From Triangularia verruculosa (Eukaryota > Ascomycota > Sordariomycetes > Sordariales > Podosporaceae): a DNA stretch of 64,000 nucleotides. The stretch is taken from contig MU863935.1 in NCBI GenBank assembly GCA_033296885.1, positions 1-64,000 on the forward strand. The letters run 5' to 3'. The notes under the pieces are model-generated. The model was not told the DNA's origin. It saw only the letters and a program-made list of their open reading frames with translations, and made no database searches. Shown here in pieces: positions 44,845 to 57,887 of this stretch (its first letter is position 1; each line of letters opens with the position of its first letter). The position numbers were made by a program, and so were the translations under genes.

Positions 44845-46831
44845 CTGCTGGCTGGTGTCGATCGTGGGACCAGAAACAGCGCGGTGACGTCGAAGCGTCT
44901 GCAGCAATTGTTGATCTCGAAGTGGATTGAAGCTGGCACTGTGCCAGTCTGCGCATGTTGATGATGCGAGTCCTGCATCCGACGCCACTGCCCAGAGCCA
45001 TTCCCAGGACGCCCAATTCGAATGGAACGGTGAATAGTTGGCTTCTGCCCCGGCCAAGCCTGGTTCTCAAACGGACCGAAGTTCAAGGGGGCCATTTCCC
45101 CCATTCATTCAGACCATAACGGAGCCTCAACGTCATGCACAAGCTCGTTGTGGCTGACGTGGGAAAATGTGTGACGGAATCCCAGCCTGAGATCGATCGA
45201 AGACGAAGAAGAACCATGAGAAACAACGAGCGATGGACCCTATTTTTTCTCAGAGCCCCACATGCGGAGACCTCCCCACCTCCCCACCTCCCCACCAGCT
45301 CCACATATGACGACACTTGTGGGTTTTTATGGTAGGCACTTATCGATAATAGGCTCGGCAGGGTTCAGGGCCGCGGGACTTTGCGGGTTGTTGGTTTGCG
45401 GTTTCGTGGTCCGTGGCTGTCAGACACGACACCACCAACGACGTCCTCTTCAGCAACACCGGGCGACGAACCCGACAGCACTCTGACATGTGCTTTGAGG
45501 CCACAGTCGCTCTCGGTATCGCTTGACAGACTTCCATATTCACAACCCATCAGGCCGACGCGACCGGACGCGACAATTTTTCTCTTGTCCCGTTCCCGGC
45601 CGGCCAGCAGGTCTTGGATTCCTTGGTTGGCCGTTTCATGGCCCACGGCATTGGGTGGTTTGTTTCTGCTATTTTGGAAACGTCTTTGCTTGCCAGCTTT
45701 GGGCCAACATCACATCGGAACTCTTCCCTTGGTTTGTCATTCCGAGCAGCATTGAATCAGGCCTCTAACTTTTGTCATGAAAATAGGCAGGGCAGAAGCC
45801 AATCCCTGGAACCGGCGAATGCCAAGTGGCCACCCCAAACAGGCTCTCCTGTTCGTCTTTATTTTCGGCACTATCTTCGGCCCGTCCACGACCTGTCATC
45901 CCATTGCTCGCTTTCTCTACACGTGTAGGTATACAGGTATGATGAGGGAATAAGTGCTCATCCTGCCGCCGGCAAGCGGTGTCGATCTAGGGGTCTGGGG
46001 AACCAGCTGCAACGTTGGCTTCCATTGTATCTTTCCTTTCTTGTCTCTGGTGGCCTTGTTTTTGGTTGCTATCTCGAAAGTGAAAGAGGTCACAGCGACA
46101 AATCCCTTGCTCTTGGCCGGCTTCCTCTGCTCCGCACTGTGGATTTTCCCTTGCCCATTAAGGCCAATCATGGGATTTTCCTGGAATTCCCATCCTGCCT
46201 CAAGCGCGCCAAAGCTGGCACCGGTGCAGGGACTTGAAGATCTCTTCCTAATATTCCTTGTGCTGCAGCAAAATCAGCTGATTTCTTCTGCGGGCATATG
46301 TTTGTCCCCGTCTCTGAGCGAGCCACAATGGTCCCTACCGTCCTACCCCGCGTCGCGTAGGACAATTATCTTGATCCATCACCATCGGTTCGGCCTTTGA
46401 CAGTGCAGAGATCAGCAGCATCCGCTCGGTTGTTTATCCTGAACCTTGGTGCCTCAAAGAGGGCATCGTTCCGACGTGGGCGCCCTGCTACGACCTGCCT
46501 GAGAACAATCCGTCACGACCGTTTTGCAGTTATCACAAATTCTGCGCCCGCAGGGTGTCGTCAGCCCATGAAACAGGGTTTTGTCCTAACCAGCGGTGGA
46601 ACAGCACGCTCATCATTCCGGGCGGCCTCTTTCCAAAGCCGATCACTGTCGGTGTACTGTCATTGATGAAGTTGTTATACGGCGAGTCGGCCCGCCACGT
46701 TCCATTCTCCGCCGGTCCCGGGGGCGGTAGGGCCTCGGCGTAGGGGTTGGGCCGTTTAGGTCGGACTCGATACTACACAACGGCGGCCCCGAGTGGGGAA
46801 GGCTCGCCATGCTTCAAAGATGTGGCGAGTC

Positions 46832-47465
46832 CAGTATAATATTTCTTATATATATTAAACCTAGCAGTATATATTTTCCTCCGTTATTAATATTTTATTA
46901 CTCGGTATTTTCTTTCTACTTTATAACTTTCCTAACGATTCTAATTACTTAGTCTATTTATCCCGTTTAATCCTCTATTTTATCTACTAAGTTTTAAAGG
47001 GCTTTATTATCGAAGATATTAAAGGATTAAGTGATTAAAGTATATTAAACTTTAATATTAACCTTTTTTTTTCAAACTTTTAACTATAATTTAATAGCCG
47101 AAGTTATATATAACAATAGTATTATTAAAGTCTTTTATTACTTTAAAAGTTTATTAAGTAAATTTATAATAATTTAATTAAAAAAGCTTTTAAATCGGAA
47201 GGTTTATAATAATTTAGCTTAAAGTAGTAATAATAAATACTTTTAATAATATTATTTTAATTAAATATATTAATTAAAAAGTATAGTTAATAATATTAAT
47301 CTTTACTTACTTAATAAACGGAGATATTTTATATTTATTTATATTAAATTAAGGTATAATTAATATAATATATATTATTTAAGTTATACGGGTAAAATAG
47401 CGTTAAAAGCACTTATTTCGTATTCGATTACGAGTACTTATAAGTATTAAGCTTTTCCTATATTT
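46832..47465. mobile_element. Extremely AT-rich relic, probably a RIP-degraded repeat
   Basis: About 630 bp consist almost entirely of A and T with abrupt borders to normal-GC DNA on both sides. Many TTAATTAA, TATTAAAC and TTTAATAATATTA-like words and a near absence of CpA-type dinucleotides fit exhaustive RIP. Coding capacity is gone, so the original class cannot be named. The ends (CAGTATAATATT left, TTTTTTATAGTG right) are weakly inverted, which could be remnants of terminal repeats. Confidence 0.65.
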
Positions 47466-50400
47466 TTTATAGTGTAAGGCGGCTACTAGCCAACTTAAAA
47501 AAGCCCACTTTAGCCCGGTTCAGTCATCAAACATAACGGCGGCCGGTATGTAGGAGCCGGATAGCACGGAACACCGCTTCCTTGCCCGCGATATCTACCT
47601 TATATGGCAGTGTTGCCTCCGTTTTGACAATAAGCTGCGAATCCTTGATGATGATCCTCCGATCAACCCACCGCGATCAATCCACCTCGATCAATAGTTT
47701 ATCTTGACCGCCATAACTTGATGTCAAGGCCCGGACGTTGCAAGTTGTAAACCCTGCTTTCAGGTGATTGTTCATGCTGTTGTCCATGACCTATCTTAAC
47801 AGCGCTGTAGGGACGCGGCACTCCAAAAACCTCCGTCGACAATACGTGTATTCTGGTCAGTGATGTCTGCCAACAAGCCCGTTCTATCACGGCACCCACG
47901 TGCTCCACGACGCACAATCATGATGGGGGTGGATCAATCTGTCAAAGGTGTGAGCGGCTCCACGGAAAATCGAACCATAATGACGAAGGTTCCCCCTTCA
48001 ACATCCATGGACGCTCGCTTGTGGAGTGCTTCGCCAGGTCCCTTTTGGTACCAAGCCATTGGGTTGTTTGATGACTTCATATCACTATTGAGTCATTTCT
48101 TCTTCATCTTTCTGTCAGAGGAAACACCGAGAATGCTCTCTCGTTTGCTGAGGTTCACGAGAGCGACCTGTGTCCTTGAATTGTGCTGCAAAATAATCCG
48201 TGCTATCACTTACACGATGAGAGCACAGGGTTTTACCCAGCATCTTCTTCGATGCACGCGGCATATGGCGGGGGAGCATCGAGGATCCACAGCATACCTT
48301 CGATGGCCCAATCAAACCCATTCGACATAGGTTAGTCGCAGTTTGGGTATGATCTGAAACGACCTTCTTGGTGATGGCTACCACCAACCCGAGGCCGCAC
48401 ATCAGGGTCCTGACGATTTTAGTGTGAAGCCTTCTCCATCGCCCTAACACTCCCGAGGCATATTACTGCCGATGCAAGGTGTGTACTGTACACACCTCGC
48501 TAACAAAAACAGTTAATGAAGCCGCGGCGGCGGGAATATCCAACCAATACCCTCATCATTGGATCTGGCAACGGCAGCACCAAGATGCCAAGAGTCCCGT
48601 GCTTGGCCTGCTTGGCTCCTTCTTGGCCGCGAGATCCGCTTCACCGTTTTCTACGGCTTTTTTTGCTTCGCTATTCGCTCTTCTGCGGGCTTGTGTGGCC
48701 CGTGGCCGAGGGGTTGAGGCGCTGATGGGTAAGGGTCGTTTGGAGAGGGAGGTCCTGGTCCGAAGTCCACGGATAAGACGGCATTGCAGGTGCACCTTGT
48801 GGGCGTTTCTTTCCCCTGGCCACAGCTGGGGTTGGGAACAGGTGTCCCATTTTCATTCATGGTTTCTTCCGTACGATGAGTTTACATACGTACATGAGTG
48901 CAGTTCATTTCCTTGTTGGTCGTGCCGAAGCGCTTACATGGGTTGGGATAGCGTCGTTTCCGTTCCCATGTTTGGCACAACCAGGGGGGTGTTGTGTAAA
49001 AATGGAAACGGAACTGAAGGACGGACGTAGAATATGAGTTGGTGAGTTGAACGGATCCCAGGCAGGCACGTCAATGAACATACCTTGATCGATCGGGTCG
49101 GCTTGTCAACAAGAAGCGGAGGTGTGGATGTGAGCAATCACAAGCCACACGACATTCAGCCGTGGTAAACATGTGAAGCACGTAAAATACTGTCAGCAAT
49201 ATTGCACAGTCAGCGTGGCAATGGCTTGTTGGTTCGTGGGGGATGGGGCAAGAATGCCACCTTCTAATACTGAAACTTTTGGGGTGGAATTTCATGATAC
49301 CTACCAGGTAGATAGGAATTTCGAAAGGGTTGAATAGGTGGGTGAGCTGTGTCCATCTTCCATTGCTGGGGGATTATCCCCGGGATTGGGCTTGGCTGCA
49401 TACAGCAGTGGCCCATCTAGAAGGATGTTGTTGCTGCGTACGAAAGATCGATCAACATGTGGGGATGCCGATGGTGTATAAGACATGGAAGAGGCTGATC
49501 AAAGCTTATCCGAATATACTATGGGGAACACGGCCGGCCGATCTATGTGGCCGACCGGGAGCGGATCTCACGACCTACAGTAGAGCCCTTAAATCGATAG
49601 TGACATACATCCAACAATGGTGAACGTAAAAGGACCGACTGGAGAGCATAAAGCTTGATGTGCAATTAGTCGAACCGAGCACTGATAGAATTCAAATCAC
49701 TTTCTGCTAAGCTACGCCGACATGGATCGTAGTCACAGAGTTCTCCACGCATGGAAGCCATTGCCAAAGCAAGCTCTCATTCTGCCGACGAGAGTATATA
49801 CCTTACGTTGAATTTGCACAGTTCAAAGAAAGTCAGAAGTCACGATGGTACTCTATTGTGGGACTTTAAAACTAGTCCTCAAAAGCTAGAGTAAAGCCAA
49901 GGCAGTCTTACGGGATACTACGATGGCGTTGCAGCTAGACCATAAGCCTATCGTATTCAATCATCAACATATCTCCCCTAGAGTCTACAGAGGCTTTTGA
50001 TGTTTGATAAGCTGATTAAGGTATGGTACAGCGACTTTGCGGGCGTAGGTACGTACGTACATCAATAGACGTCTTCTTCAAGTGAATACCTACACATAGT
50101 GTCTTCAGATGAGTTCCCACCGTAATGTGGGGATTTGAGGCCTCAAATCTGCAAGAGTTAGGTTCTCAAAATACCTAACAGACCTCGAGTGTCAGGTATT
50201 ACAAAGCTGGTGGAACTACAACAAGGTATACCGTATTTGATACCCGATGAAGAGAAAGAACAAGAGGAAGAAACCTTGAGTACCTGTATTCATAACGCTG
50301 ACTTCAGATATTAAAACTGCTGACACTCCATACCTAAGGTAGCTTCCGCAGTCTACCGGACAGAGCTCACTTTCCCCACAGTCTTCTCGCACATCGGGCA

Positions 50401-50855
50401 CTCAGGATAATCCCCCCAGGCTGGGCATTTATCCGAAACCACGGGAGACCACAACGTGGCGCCGTCTACCGAAGGCTTGTTCCCCTCGCAAGAAAGGCTT
50501 AATTTCAAGGGGAAGGGGCTCGGTTTTACCCCCTCCAGCCTGATTGCGTCGCATTACCCCACGACAATATACGGTAAAGGGAGGCGACTGCGAGTCCAGC
50601 CCGTCGATTGGTGCATATGTTGGTTCACTACATCTGCCGATGGCGCGATGAGCAAAGCCTGTGACTTGTGATTGATGAATCGTGGTATAAAGCTGTCTCC
50701 GAGAATAGAGCCAATTTGGGATTGGATGTGCTCCGAAGCCGCGATGCAGTGATGAGATTCGTATAAAGAAGAGCAAGATGGTGCTCGTCGATCCTGGCTG
50801 CTGGGGCTTTGTGATCCAGCTGTGAACAAAGGTACGTTGTCAAACGCCTGTCACC

Positions 50856-51565
50856 ATGTTCTCGACTTCGGTCCTCGTGCTTGCGTTAGCCGCTACGGGC
50901 CTGGCTCAGGTTGCCGTGCCAGAGGGGTATCGCAAGGTCTACATCACCTCGGCAGTCGACACCAAGTTCGTCATCGTACCCAAGGCGCCACTTCCTGCCA
51001 AGGCTGGCAACGGTGTTGTTGTGTTAGTGTCCATGAAAGAAATCCGCATTCATGCCGCTAGAAACTAACAGGTCTGCCCGGTCTCAGCCAGATCAAGAAT
51101 GACAAGCCTGAGCAACACTGGTATCTCAAGGACGGGCCTGGTGTTTGGATACAGTTGGCCGATACCAATCTCTGCCTAGATGCTGGCGCAAAGAGTGAGT
51201 GCCACACTCGAGACTTGTCAGTGAGATATGATGTACTGATGGCGAGGGAACAGGCAACTGGAAAGACATGGGAACCATCACCCTGAAGGAGTGCTCCGCT
51301 ACCGAACCGGCACAGAAGTGGAATGTCATGGCGGATGGCCGCATCGCGTTGGAGGACTCACCCAAGCCCCGTAAGAGACTTTTTGATCACTAATTGAGAA
51401 CATGAGGCGGTAGCTGACAGCTGGACAGAACAATGCATCGACCTCGTGTATATGCGCGCAACTCCCAACAACGCTGTCGGCCTATACACCTGTGCTGGGC
51501 TGGGAAACACTGGCGCCAAGGACAAGGGAATCAACTGGCCGCTCGTAAACGCGACTCTTCCATGA
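50856..51565 (+). CDS. Secreted ricin-B-like (beta-trefoil) protein
   Basis: Four exons (50856-51012, 51072-51194, 51254-51370, 51429-51565) give 177 aa; introns are 58-59 bp. The signal peptide ends near GLAQ. Two QxW elements (EQHWYL and AQKWNV) and LADTNLCLDAG, typical of the ricin-B carbohydrate-binding repeat, are visible, with paired Cys in LCLDAG/LKECSA and QCIDL/LYTCAG. All joints restore sense, e.g. AKSNWKDMG and PKPQQCIDL; the first intron donor (GTGTTG) is weak and uncertain. No catalytic domain is attached, so it is a stand-alone lectin-like secreted protein. Ligand unknown. Confidence 0.75.
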
Positions 51566-52453
51566 GTAGCCTCGAGAGGTCTCGGTATTTGTTGCAATCT
51601 CAGTTAGTAGAGATCAGTTGTCATCGTAGAGAAAACGCAGCTTAACGATCGCGAGACTGCGCCACTTGACGGGGCAAGTGATTGTAGTGTACTTGCTGGT
51701 AGAGCTTAAACAAAAGTATTCAAATACAGCTGTCAGGCAATGCCTGGAGGTTGGATTTAGCAAAGTGGATAGTCATCAAGGGGTATCGTACTGTAGCTTG
51801 GGAATTTGAAGCTGTAGGCTGTGACCTCCTCGAAAACCGGGACTGTCATTGTCAAGTTAAACCGACCTGGGGGGCTATCGGTCAGTATCTGTGCTGTCTA
51901 ACATTGTTTGGTACTTACTGGTGTAATGAGCTATCTAGCATGTCGGTGTACTGATTAAGCCCTCTCAAGAAAAAACACAGACCAGTCCACGCCCAGACAG
52001 AAGAGGGGCTATGCAATTCGTTTCAGGGGACTGAGTACCTCTTGGAACCTACCAAGACGCTTTGTGCTGCATTCAAGCTACTCTTCCACCAATCAAATCG
52101 GTGATTACACCTGCTTTCGTACGATAAAAGATAAGATCAAGTACCTGCCAGGTACCGTTTAGACACGCCGGCCCAGTAGGTTGTGTAACATCAAGTCCAG
52201 TGACGCAGTTGCTGCTCCCTCCCCGTGTTCACCTTCGTTTTCCCTGCATTTTGTCCATCCTTTTCTGCCAAACCACCAAGAGTTGCACCATAACTTTTTC
52301 TCTCCCATATCCTTAATTCTGCTTCCTTGAAACCAGCGTCTTGTTATTGTTGACTTTTAGTGTTGGATTTTCTTTATCCGAGCTTTTCGCCTTCTTCCAC
52401 CCCCGAAATAAACCGTTGCCTGCAAGCGCCCGCTGCGGCGCCCCGACGAACCG
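51566..52453. other. Intergenic region
   Basis: This is the upstream region of the metalloprotease. The final 250 bp are CT-rich, typical of a fungal promoter and leader. No gene was seen. Confidence 0.4.
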
Positions 52454-53840
52454 ATGGCTTCCGGTGCGTTTGAACGCCGTCAAAAGCGGCGGGTCTCCCA
52501 ACAGCTGTCATCCCATGATTTAACCAGCCTGCTGACTGTCAGTGCGAGCATTAGATTTGTCGGCCTCGGATCGCTCCACGATTGAGACGTCGTCTTCGGA
52601 CGAAAGCGAAGCGTCCACCCTCCGCACACCCACGCTTGCCCAGGCCTCGACCGCCCTTACCATCCCCACCGTCGATCTATTCGGAAGACATGTCATCGAG
52701 CCCGTGAAGAAACAGCGTAAAGACAACCGCCGCAAATGGAAGGGTTTGGATGCCATCGCCGACCCAACCACGCGAATTAAACAAGAGGTGGGGCACGCAG
52801 TCGGTGGGTCGGAGCTCTGCCCACCTGGAGACTACCCTGCTGTCTTGGAGCTTGAGGATGAGGGTGAACCCTTCGTCCAGCACATGCAATGCCTTGCTGC
52901 TAAAGAGAAGCCCCTGGCTGGCCATGTGGAGATGATATTGTTGACATCCACCGCTGTCATCATTGTGGCCCTTCTTCTCAGCGAAAACAAATGCAATACG
53001 CTGTTGGTGATCCCGTCCATCACTGTCTTCGTGATGCTTGGCAGGGTCCTGGCTAGCAATGCAACCAATAATCTCTGGGTCCAGTCTGATGCACCCCTCC
53101 ATTGCGTCACCCAAAAGCGCGGCATCGACGGCGCCCTCCGCGCCCAGATTGGTTTGATCGACCGGGTACCGCGCTGGGCCACTGGCACAGAGCTCAAGTA
53201 TGTCATCTGCGCCGAGACGTTCCCCAGTCCCGCCGCTGCAGCCCTCGCAGCCAGCAACCTCGCCCAGGCCATCGACCTGTTTGCAGACGTTCCCGTTGCC
53301 TTCAGAGAGGTGACCCGCAACACCAGGGCCCACTTCAGCGTGGTGTACAGGGATTTTCCCGACACAGGCGAAGCCAACGTCCTTGCAAGCGCCTTCTTCC
53401 CCAACAGGGGACCCCGCGAAACACGCACGCTCCACGTCTACGCCCTGGCTTTCCGTCAAAAGCACATTGGAAACCAGGTGCAGATCCTCGCCCACGAGGT
53501 CGGACACATCTTGGGGCTACGGCACGAGTTTGCACCCGAATCAGCAGAATGGCGCTCACTCACCTATGGCAGGCGCAATCCCGGCAGCATAATGAGCTAC
53601 CCCGCCGATTGGAGCACCGCCAAGGTGACGCAGCAGGACATTGATGAGCTAAAAGCCTTCTACCTCGACCCCAACCCTTTTCTCGGGGATGAGGACACCG
53701 GAGATAGCTGGTTCGTCCAGAGAATCAACCCGCCCGAAAGCCGATACCCTTATGAGATTAGGCCGACCTCCTTCTGGGGATCATTCTTCGCTTTTAGGCA
53801 GTCTGGGGGGCGCGAACGTGAGCCCGTCATGACATCTTAG
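52454..53840 (+). CDS. Membrane-anchored matrixin-type metalloprotease (metzincin)
   Basis: The long exon 52543-53840 has no in-frame ATG at its start. A ten-base first exon (52454-52463, ATGGCTTCCG) joined over a 79-bp intron with GTGCGT donor, GCTGAC branch site and CAG acceptor gives MASVRALDLS and 435 aa in total. The N-terminal 120 residues are Ser/Thr-rich and look cytosolic. Two hydrophobic segments (MILLTSTAVIIVALLL and LLVIPSITVFVMLGRVLA) anchor it. The zinc site HEVGHILGLRHE (about residue 320) and the Met-turn SIMSYP define a metzincin catalytic domain. Pro-domain and haemopexin domain are absent. The HET-C-like/vWA gene lies tail to tail 430 bp away. Confidence 0.82.
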
Positions 53841-54266
53841 ACACTGGAAAAAAACCCTGTGTCTTCATGTAAACGATGGCGACGTCACCAACATCTTGGG
53901 TAGAAGCCAACGGAATTTCTGGGTCCAAAATTTATTCAGGTTAGTATCAGGGAGGGCTAGGGTGTCTGGCATTCGGAGCGGGTATCGTGGGGTTCATGCA
54001 TGGAAGCAAGCGTGCGTACAGCGGGTCACTTGCATGGCAGCAAGTGTGGCTTTTCTCTTCGTCTCCCCAGCCGCATTTCTGCTGGGCTTTTATTCTCTTC
54101 TTTTGGGTCTCTATACATTCGTTCATCAAACGACCACATATTTATATATGTATTATTGCAATTTATATACACATATGAAGCCTGCTACCTTACCCAGCAA
54201 ACTCAAAACTCCGTGCATCCGAACAAGGGGTATCATTTCCAACGCCAACCGTTTCCCGCCAACTAT
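53841..54266. other. Convergent 3' intergenic region
   Basis: The spacer lies between the metalloprotease and the HET-C-like gene; only 3' untranslated DNA is seen. Confidence 0.4.
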
Positions 54267-56750
54267 TTACTTCAAATCTGTCATATCATCCCTCTCTTCC
54301 TCGCTAAAATTTCCCGCTATGGTCGTCACATAGATTGTCCCCATGGTGCCCATTTGCTCTCTTCCAGTCTCCATGGCTTCTTGCGCGGACAACACACTCC
54401 CAGTCGCTCCATCACCTGCGTCCACTTTATGGCTTCCCCTCGACGTCGTTGATGCTGTCCCGTTGACAGTCTGCGCCTCCTCAAACACCTCGACTGTCTC
54501 GCTGGTCAAAAACTCTTCTGTCCTCGTCCCCGTCTCCTCCGCCATCTTCAGCGTCGCCTTCGAGCTCACGATGCTCGACATGGTCTTTGTCGATGTCTCG
54601 TTCTTGCTCGGCATGTTGCTGCTCAGCTCCAAGGTGAACACAACACCCTGCGGCCCTGGCACTTCCTCTTGCCGTGAGTGGTGCGGATCCCCCAGCTCGG
54701 CAACAACCAGCAGATCGACTTCCTGCAGCGCCTCATAGTTCAGCACCAGTGGCTCAGTTCCGCAGCTGGTGTAGGTTGCTATCTTGATGTCGTCGAGCTT
54801 CCGGTCACGGAGGGTTACTGAGAAGCAACCGCCGCCGCCGCTACCCACCCCCTGGCCGTCAAGTGCCCGGTCGCGGATCGTGATGTTGATCTTCTCCGAG
54901 GGGCTGGCAGGATAGAACAAGGATTTGGAGGGGTAGTCCTCGGGACTGAGGAGGGCGGCCATGGTGACACCAGGGTAGATGCGCGTTAGTTCAGGCTCGT
55001 ACTCATCCGTGGACACCAGCCCCCGAGACATGACGGTGCTGATGAAGTGGGCCGCTGGTGTAACATCGGCCGCGCCAGAGATGCGGTTAATGTAGGCAAA
55101 AGTACCGCCCGTTTTGAGCACCGCGGGGACGATGGAGTGGCCAGGTGAGCACTCGTGCCATGACTTCTCCGTATCGGCTCGAGGTGGGTTGATGCAAGCG
55201 TAGTGAATGCGGATGCCTTCCTTGGCAGCGCGCTCAACCTGGGCGAGCGCGTACTCGGCCAACTCCCGGTTTTCGTCTGTATTCTCGGGCTCTGCGCCAG
55301 CGGTAAGGAGCACCACGGCACCCCTGTCTGTGTAGGTGTCAGGCTGCGACTTGATGATGTCGTCAATGGCAACATCAAGCGCGTTGCCAATATTGGTGCG
55401 TCCTTTATTATTCAGTTCATTGAAGGTCACAGACTCCGGGAAGCCCATCGGATAGACAACCTTGGGCGACTCGGCAAACTCGATGACTTCAACTCTATCC
55501 AGTCCGTGAAAAGACAGTTTTGACTTGAACTCTCGAGCAATCTGGACTTGCAAGCCGGAAGCTTCAGCGGCGCCACTCCTGTTGGATGTATCAAGGGCAA
55601 TGACGGCGGTCCGCTTGCGGCAGTCCTTGATGGGGTCATCACGAACCAAGGCACAAATCATGAGATTTCCGGCCACATCACCATACCTTTCCCTGAGATG
55701 TTCCCGAAATGCAGCCCAGGTCTCCTGAGAACTTTGTACGGCAGCACGCACGGCGTTCTCAAAGTTCCTTGAAATGGCCTCGCTCCTCGGAGACCCGGGC
55801 CCTGCCTCACCAAAAGTTCCGTCCAGGCGAATGACGCCGTGGTCCTTGTTCAGGGCATGATGCGTTACTCGGCCAGCACACTCTCCAGACCCCGGTATTC
55901 CGTCAGGGATTGTGAAGCATCCCGTCGTAAGGTTGTAGGGAATTTGGTCTTCCGGTATAGGCCCCGAGGCCCTAAGATCCAAGAACGGCGCGGTGCCGTT
56001 CAAGACGAGCCCTGGTGGGTTGGTCTCACTGATGGGCTGGCTTTTGTCGGTTTCGTCAGCCCAGTTGCTGTGTGAATAAAAGTCTTGCACTCCGTGTAAA
56101 GCGCGCCCGAAGCCTTCGAGAGTGCTGCATTTTGCCCGTGCAAAGACATTGACCTGAAGAGAAGGAAAGGCAAAGCTACAGTCCCCGCCAAAGGGGTTTG
56201 AGAGTTCGACCTCGCCGGGCCGGATTCTTCTTCTCTCGTCCACAAGCATTTCCGCGGATACCCATGCCTGTTTAAAACGGGCCCGCAGGTGATCAACACA
56301 TTTTTGGAGGTTCCTGTTGGCTTTTTTTCGGCTCTGCGGATATCCTGGTATGTCGACAAAGTCGGCATCGTCGCAGTGTGCTTCAGGCCCTTCAGGCACC
56401 GGGTCAAGGGTATCTGGGGCACCGACTGCACCGTTAAAGCCAGCTCCTGGGAGGGCCACGCCCATGACCTCTCGGTGATAGCCTGCGAGTTGATCGAGTG
56501 ACCGTGGCTCAAAGCATACACCATCGCTTTTCTGGCCACTGGGACATTGGAAAGCGAGCCGTGTAACCATCTCATGTTCATTATGCTGGCCTAAAATGAC
56601 CTATTGGAGATGTCAGTTTAAAATCCCTCCGGAAAAACGCTGCCAATAGAAATGTTTGCCCACCGGTTCGTTGATGGTCCCGAAAGCAGCGGTGAGTGGA
56701 GTCAGCCCTACGAGCCCAGCGGCCAGCGCGGAAGAGCGAGCGAAGATCAT
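54267..56750 (-). CDS. Secreted HET-C-like protein with von Willebrand factor A domain
   Basis: Exons 56664-56750 and 54267-56600 encode 806 aa. A signal peptide (MIFARSSALAAGLVGLTPLTAAFG) is followed by INEPVILGQHNEHEMVTRLAF and, about residues 175-200, by FGRALHGVQDFYSHSNWADE, a motif shared by HET-C-like and zinc-dependent phospholipase-C-fold proteins. A vWA domain (about residues 345-530) begins AVIALDTSNRSGAAE, in which the DxSxS metal site is incomplete, and keeps the Thr of GRTNIGNAL. A beta-rich region and a Ser/Thr-rich tail follow. The first intron is 63 bp. HET-C proteins are known in fungal heterokaryon incompatibility, but this two-domain layout may have another role, such as extracellular adhesion or lipid binding. 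Confidence 0.75.
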
Positions 56751-57887
56751 CGGGGTATTGTGTATTGTCAGGCAGCTTAGGGGCCAAAATTTTGGACTGA
56801 ATGTGGGATAAGAGCGATGATCCAAGCTGCCATGTCGAGAATTTCTAGGAGATCTGCTGTGGACGTCGCACAACAGGACAGAAACCTGGAATTCGCCAGT
56901 TGAAGTCTCTCTCTTAGCTTGATCACATGGAGATCATGGCAGAGATCCGTTTTCGCGACGGGTGTGGCCCGTGCTGGTGCCTTGGCACGTCTGTTGCGGT
57001 CTAGCGCGCTTTTAGCTCTACCATGACGTCATTCTTTTCAGGCTCGTGATAGCTTCACTGCAGCAGCGAGCAGCCTGAACAGAGCCTTTGCACTTTTTAG
57101 GAGACGGCCCCAAAGACCTTAACGGCAAGTAGCAAGTCAGTTCTGCTTCCGGCTTCACATATATACCTGATGATCAGCGTTGTGCACCCAAGTACTATTC
57201 CGAGCAGCTGGGAGCAACATTCCGGGACGATTTGGGGTTGTTGAAACATTGTCTTACACGAGGAAGGAAAGACCCATCGGACAGAGAGGAGGAAGCTGTT
57301 TCACATTACCAATGATCCTGGGGTCCTGGTGCCAGCGGAGGCTAGCCCGGCGGAGGTAAGCCCGGCTAAGGAGGATGATAAGGAAAAAGGCCCAAAAGAG
57401 AATGAAGAATGGCAGGATGTTGAACACGGGGATGAAGAGCGCATCTAACAGTTGGGGCCGCTGTGTGGTACCTTGCTGAGTGACAGGATTCTCTCAGCTC
57501 GCCACGTAATACTGGGTATGACAGCCTATGTGATGCTGATGCGCGCCAATGAGGCCAGAGCAAAATAACCAACGGCAGCAACATATGGGATAAACATGAG
57601 TTCGCTGCCAGTGGAAGTTGGCCGACAGCAACGGGCGGCATTTGCAAATTGATTTTGTGGGGAAGTGTGTCAGCTACGATTTAGCCGTACACACAACCAA
57701 GATATATACCGATATGACTTGGAATTGTCGATATGAGCGTCCCATCATCTGACTACGGACTGTCAACAGGAATCCGCACTAGCAGGCCGATGTTGGAGAT
57801 GACAGAAGCGTATATTTGAACCCCTTGGCACCACCAAAGGTTTACTCTGGCTTAAGAATGCAGGGTGAACGCAGACAAATCGACACC
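56751..57887. other. Divergent intergenic region
   Basis: The 1.1-kb region lies between the starts of the HET-C-like gene and the tyrosinase. No further gene was found. Confidence 0.4.

Larger units (their letters stand above)
43290..50855. other. 7.5-kb gene-poor region
   Basis: No frame of convincing length, start context or family resemblance was found on either strand. The stretch contains an A20G7 run (44394-44420), a (CT)9 run (44827-44844), the AT-rich relic at 46832-47465 and scattered TACCTACC/GTACGTAC elements (49296, 50047). Normal GC content outside the relic argues against recent RIP of the whole interval. Very small genes or non-coding RNAs could be missed. Confidence 0.5.

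Noticed and set aside
48479..49030. 183-codon plus-strand frame in the gene-poor region
   Set aside because: Composition looks random, there is no homology by eye, and it overlaps similar frames on the other strand.
52542..52544. GTG as start codon of the metalloprotease
   Set aside because: Nuclear fungal genes start with ATG; the GTG straddles a consensus splice acceptor, and a short upstream exon supplies an ATG.
52677..53507. 276-codon minus-strand frame across the metalloprotease
   Set aside because: Shadow of the metzincin exon; Cys/Gly-rich but without any motif, while the other strand carries the zinc site.
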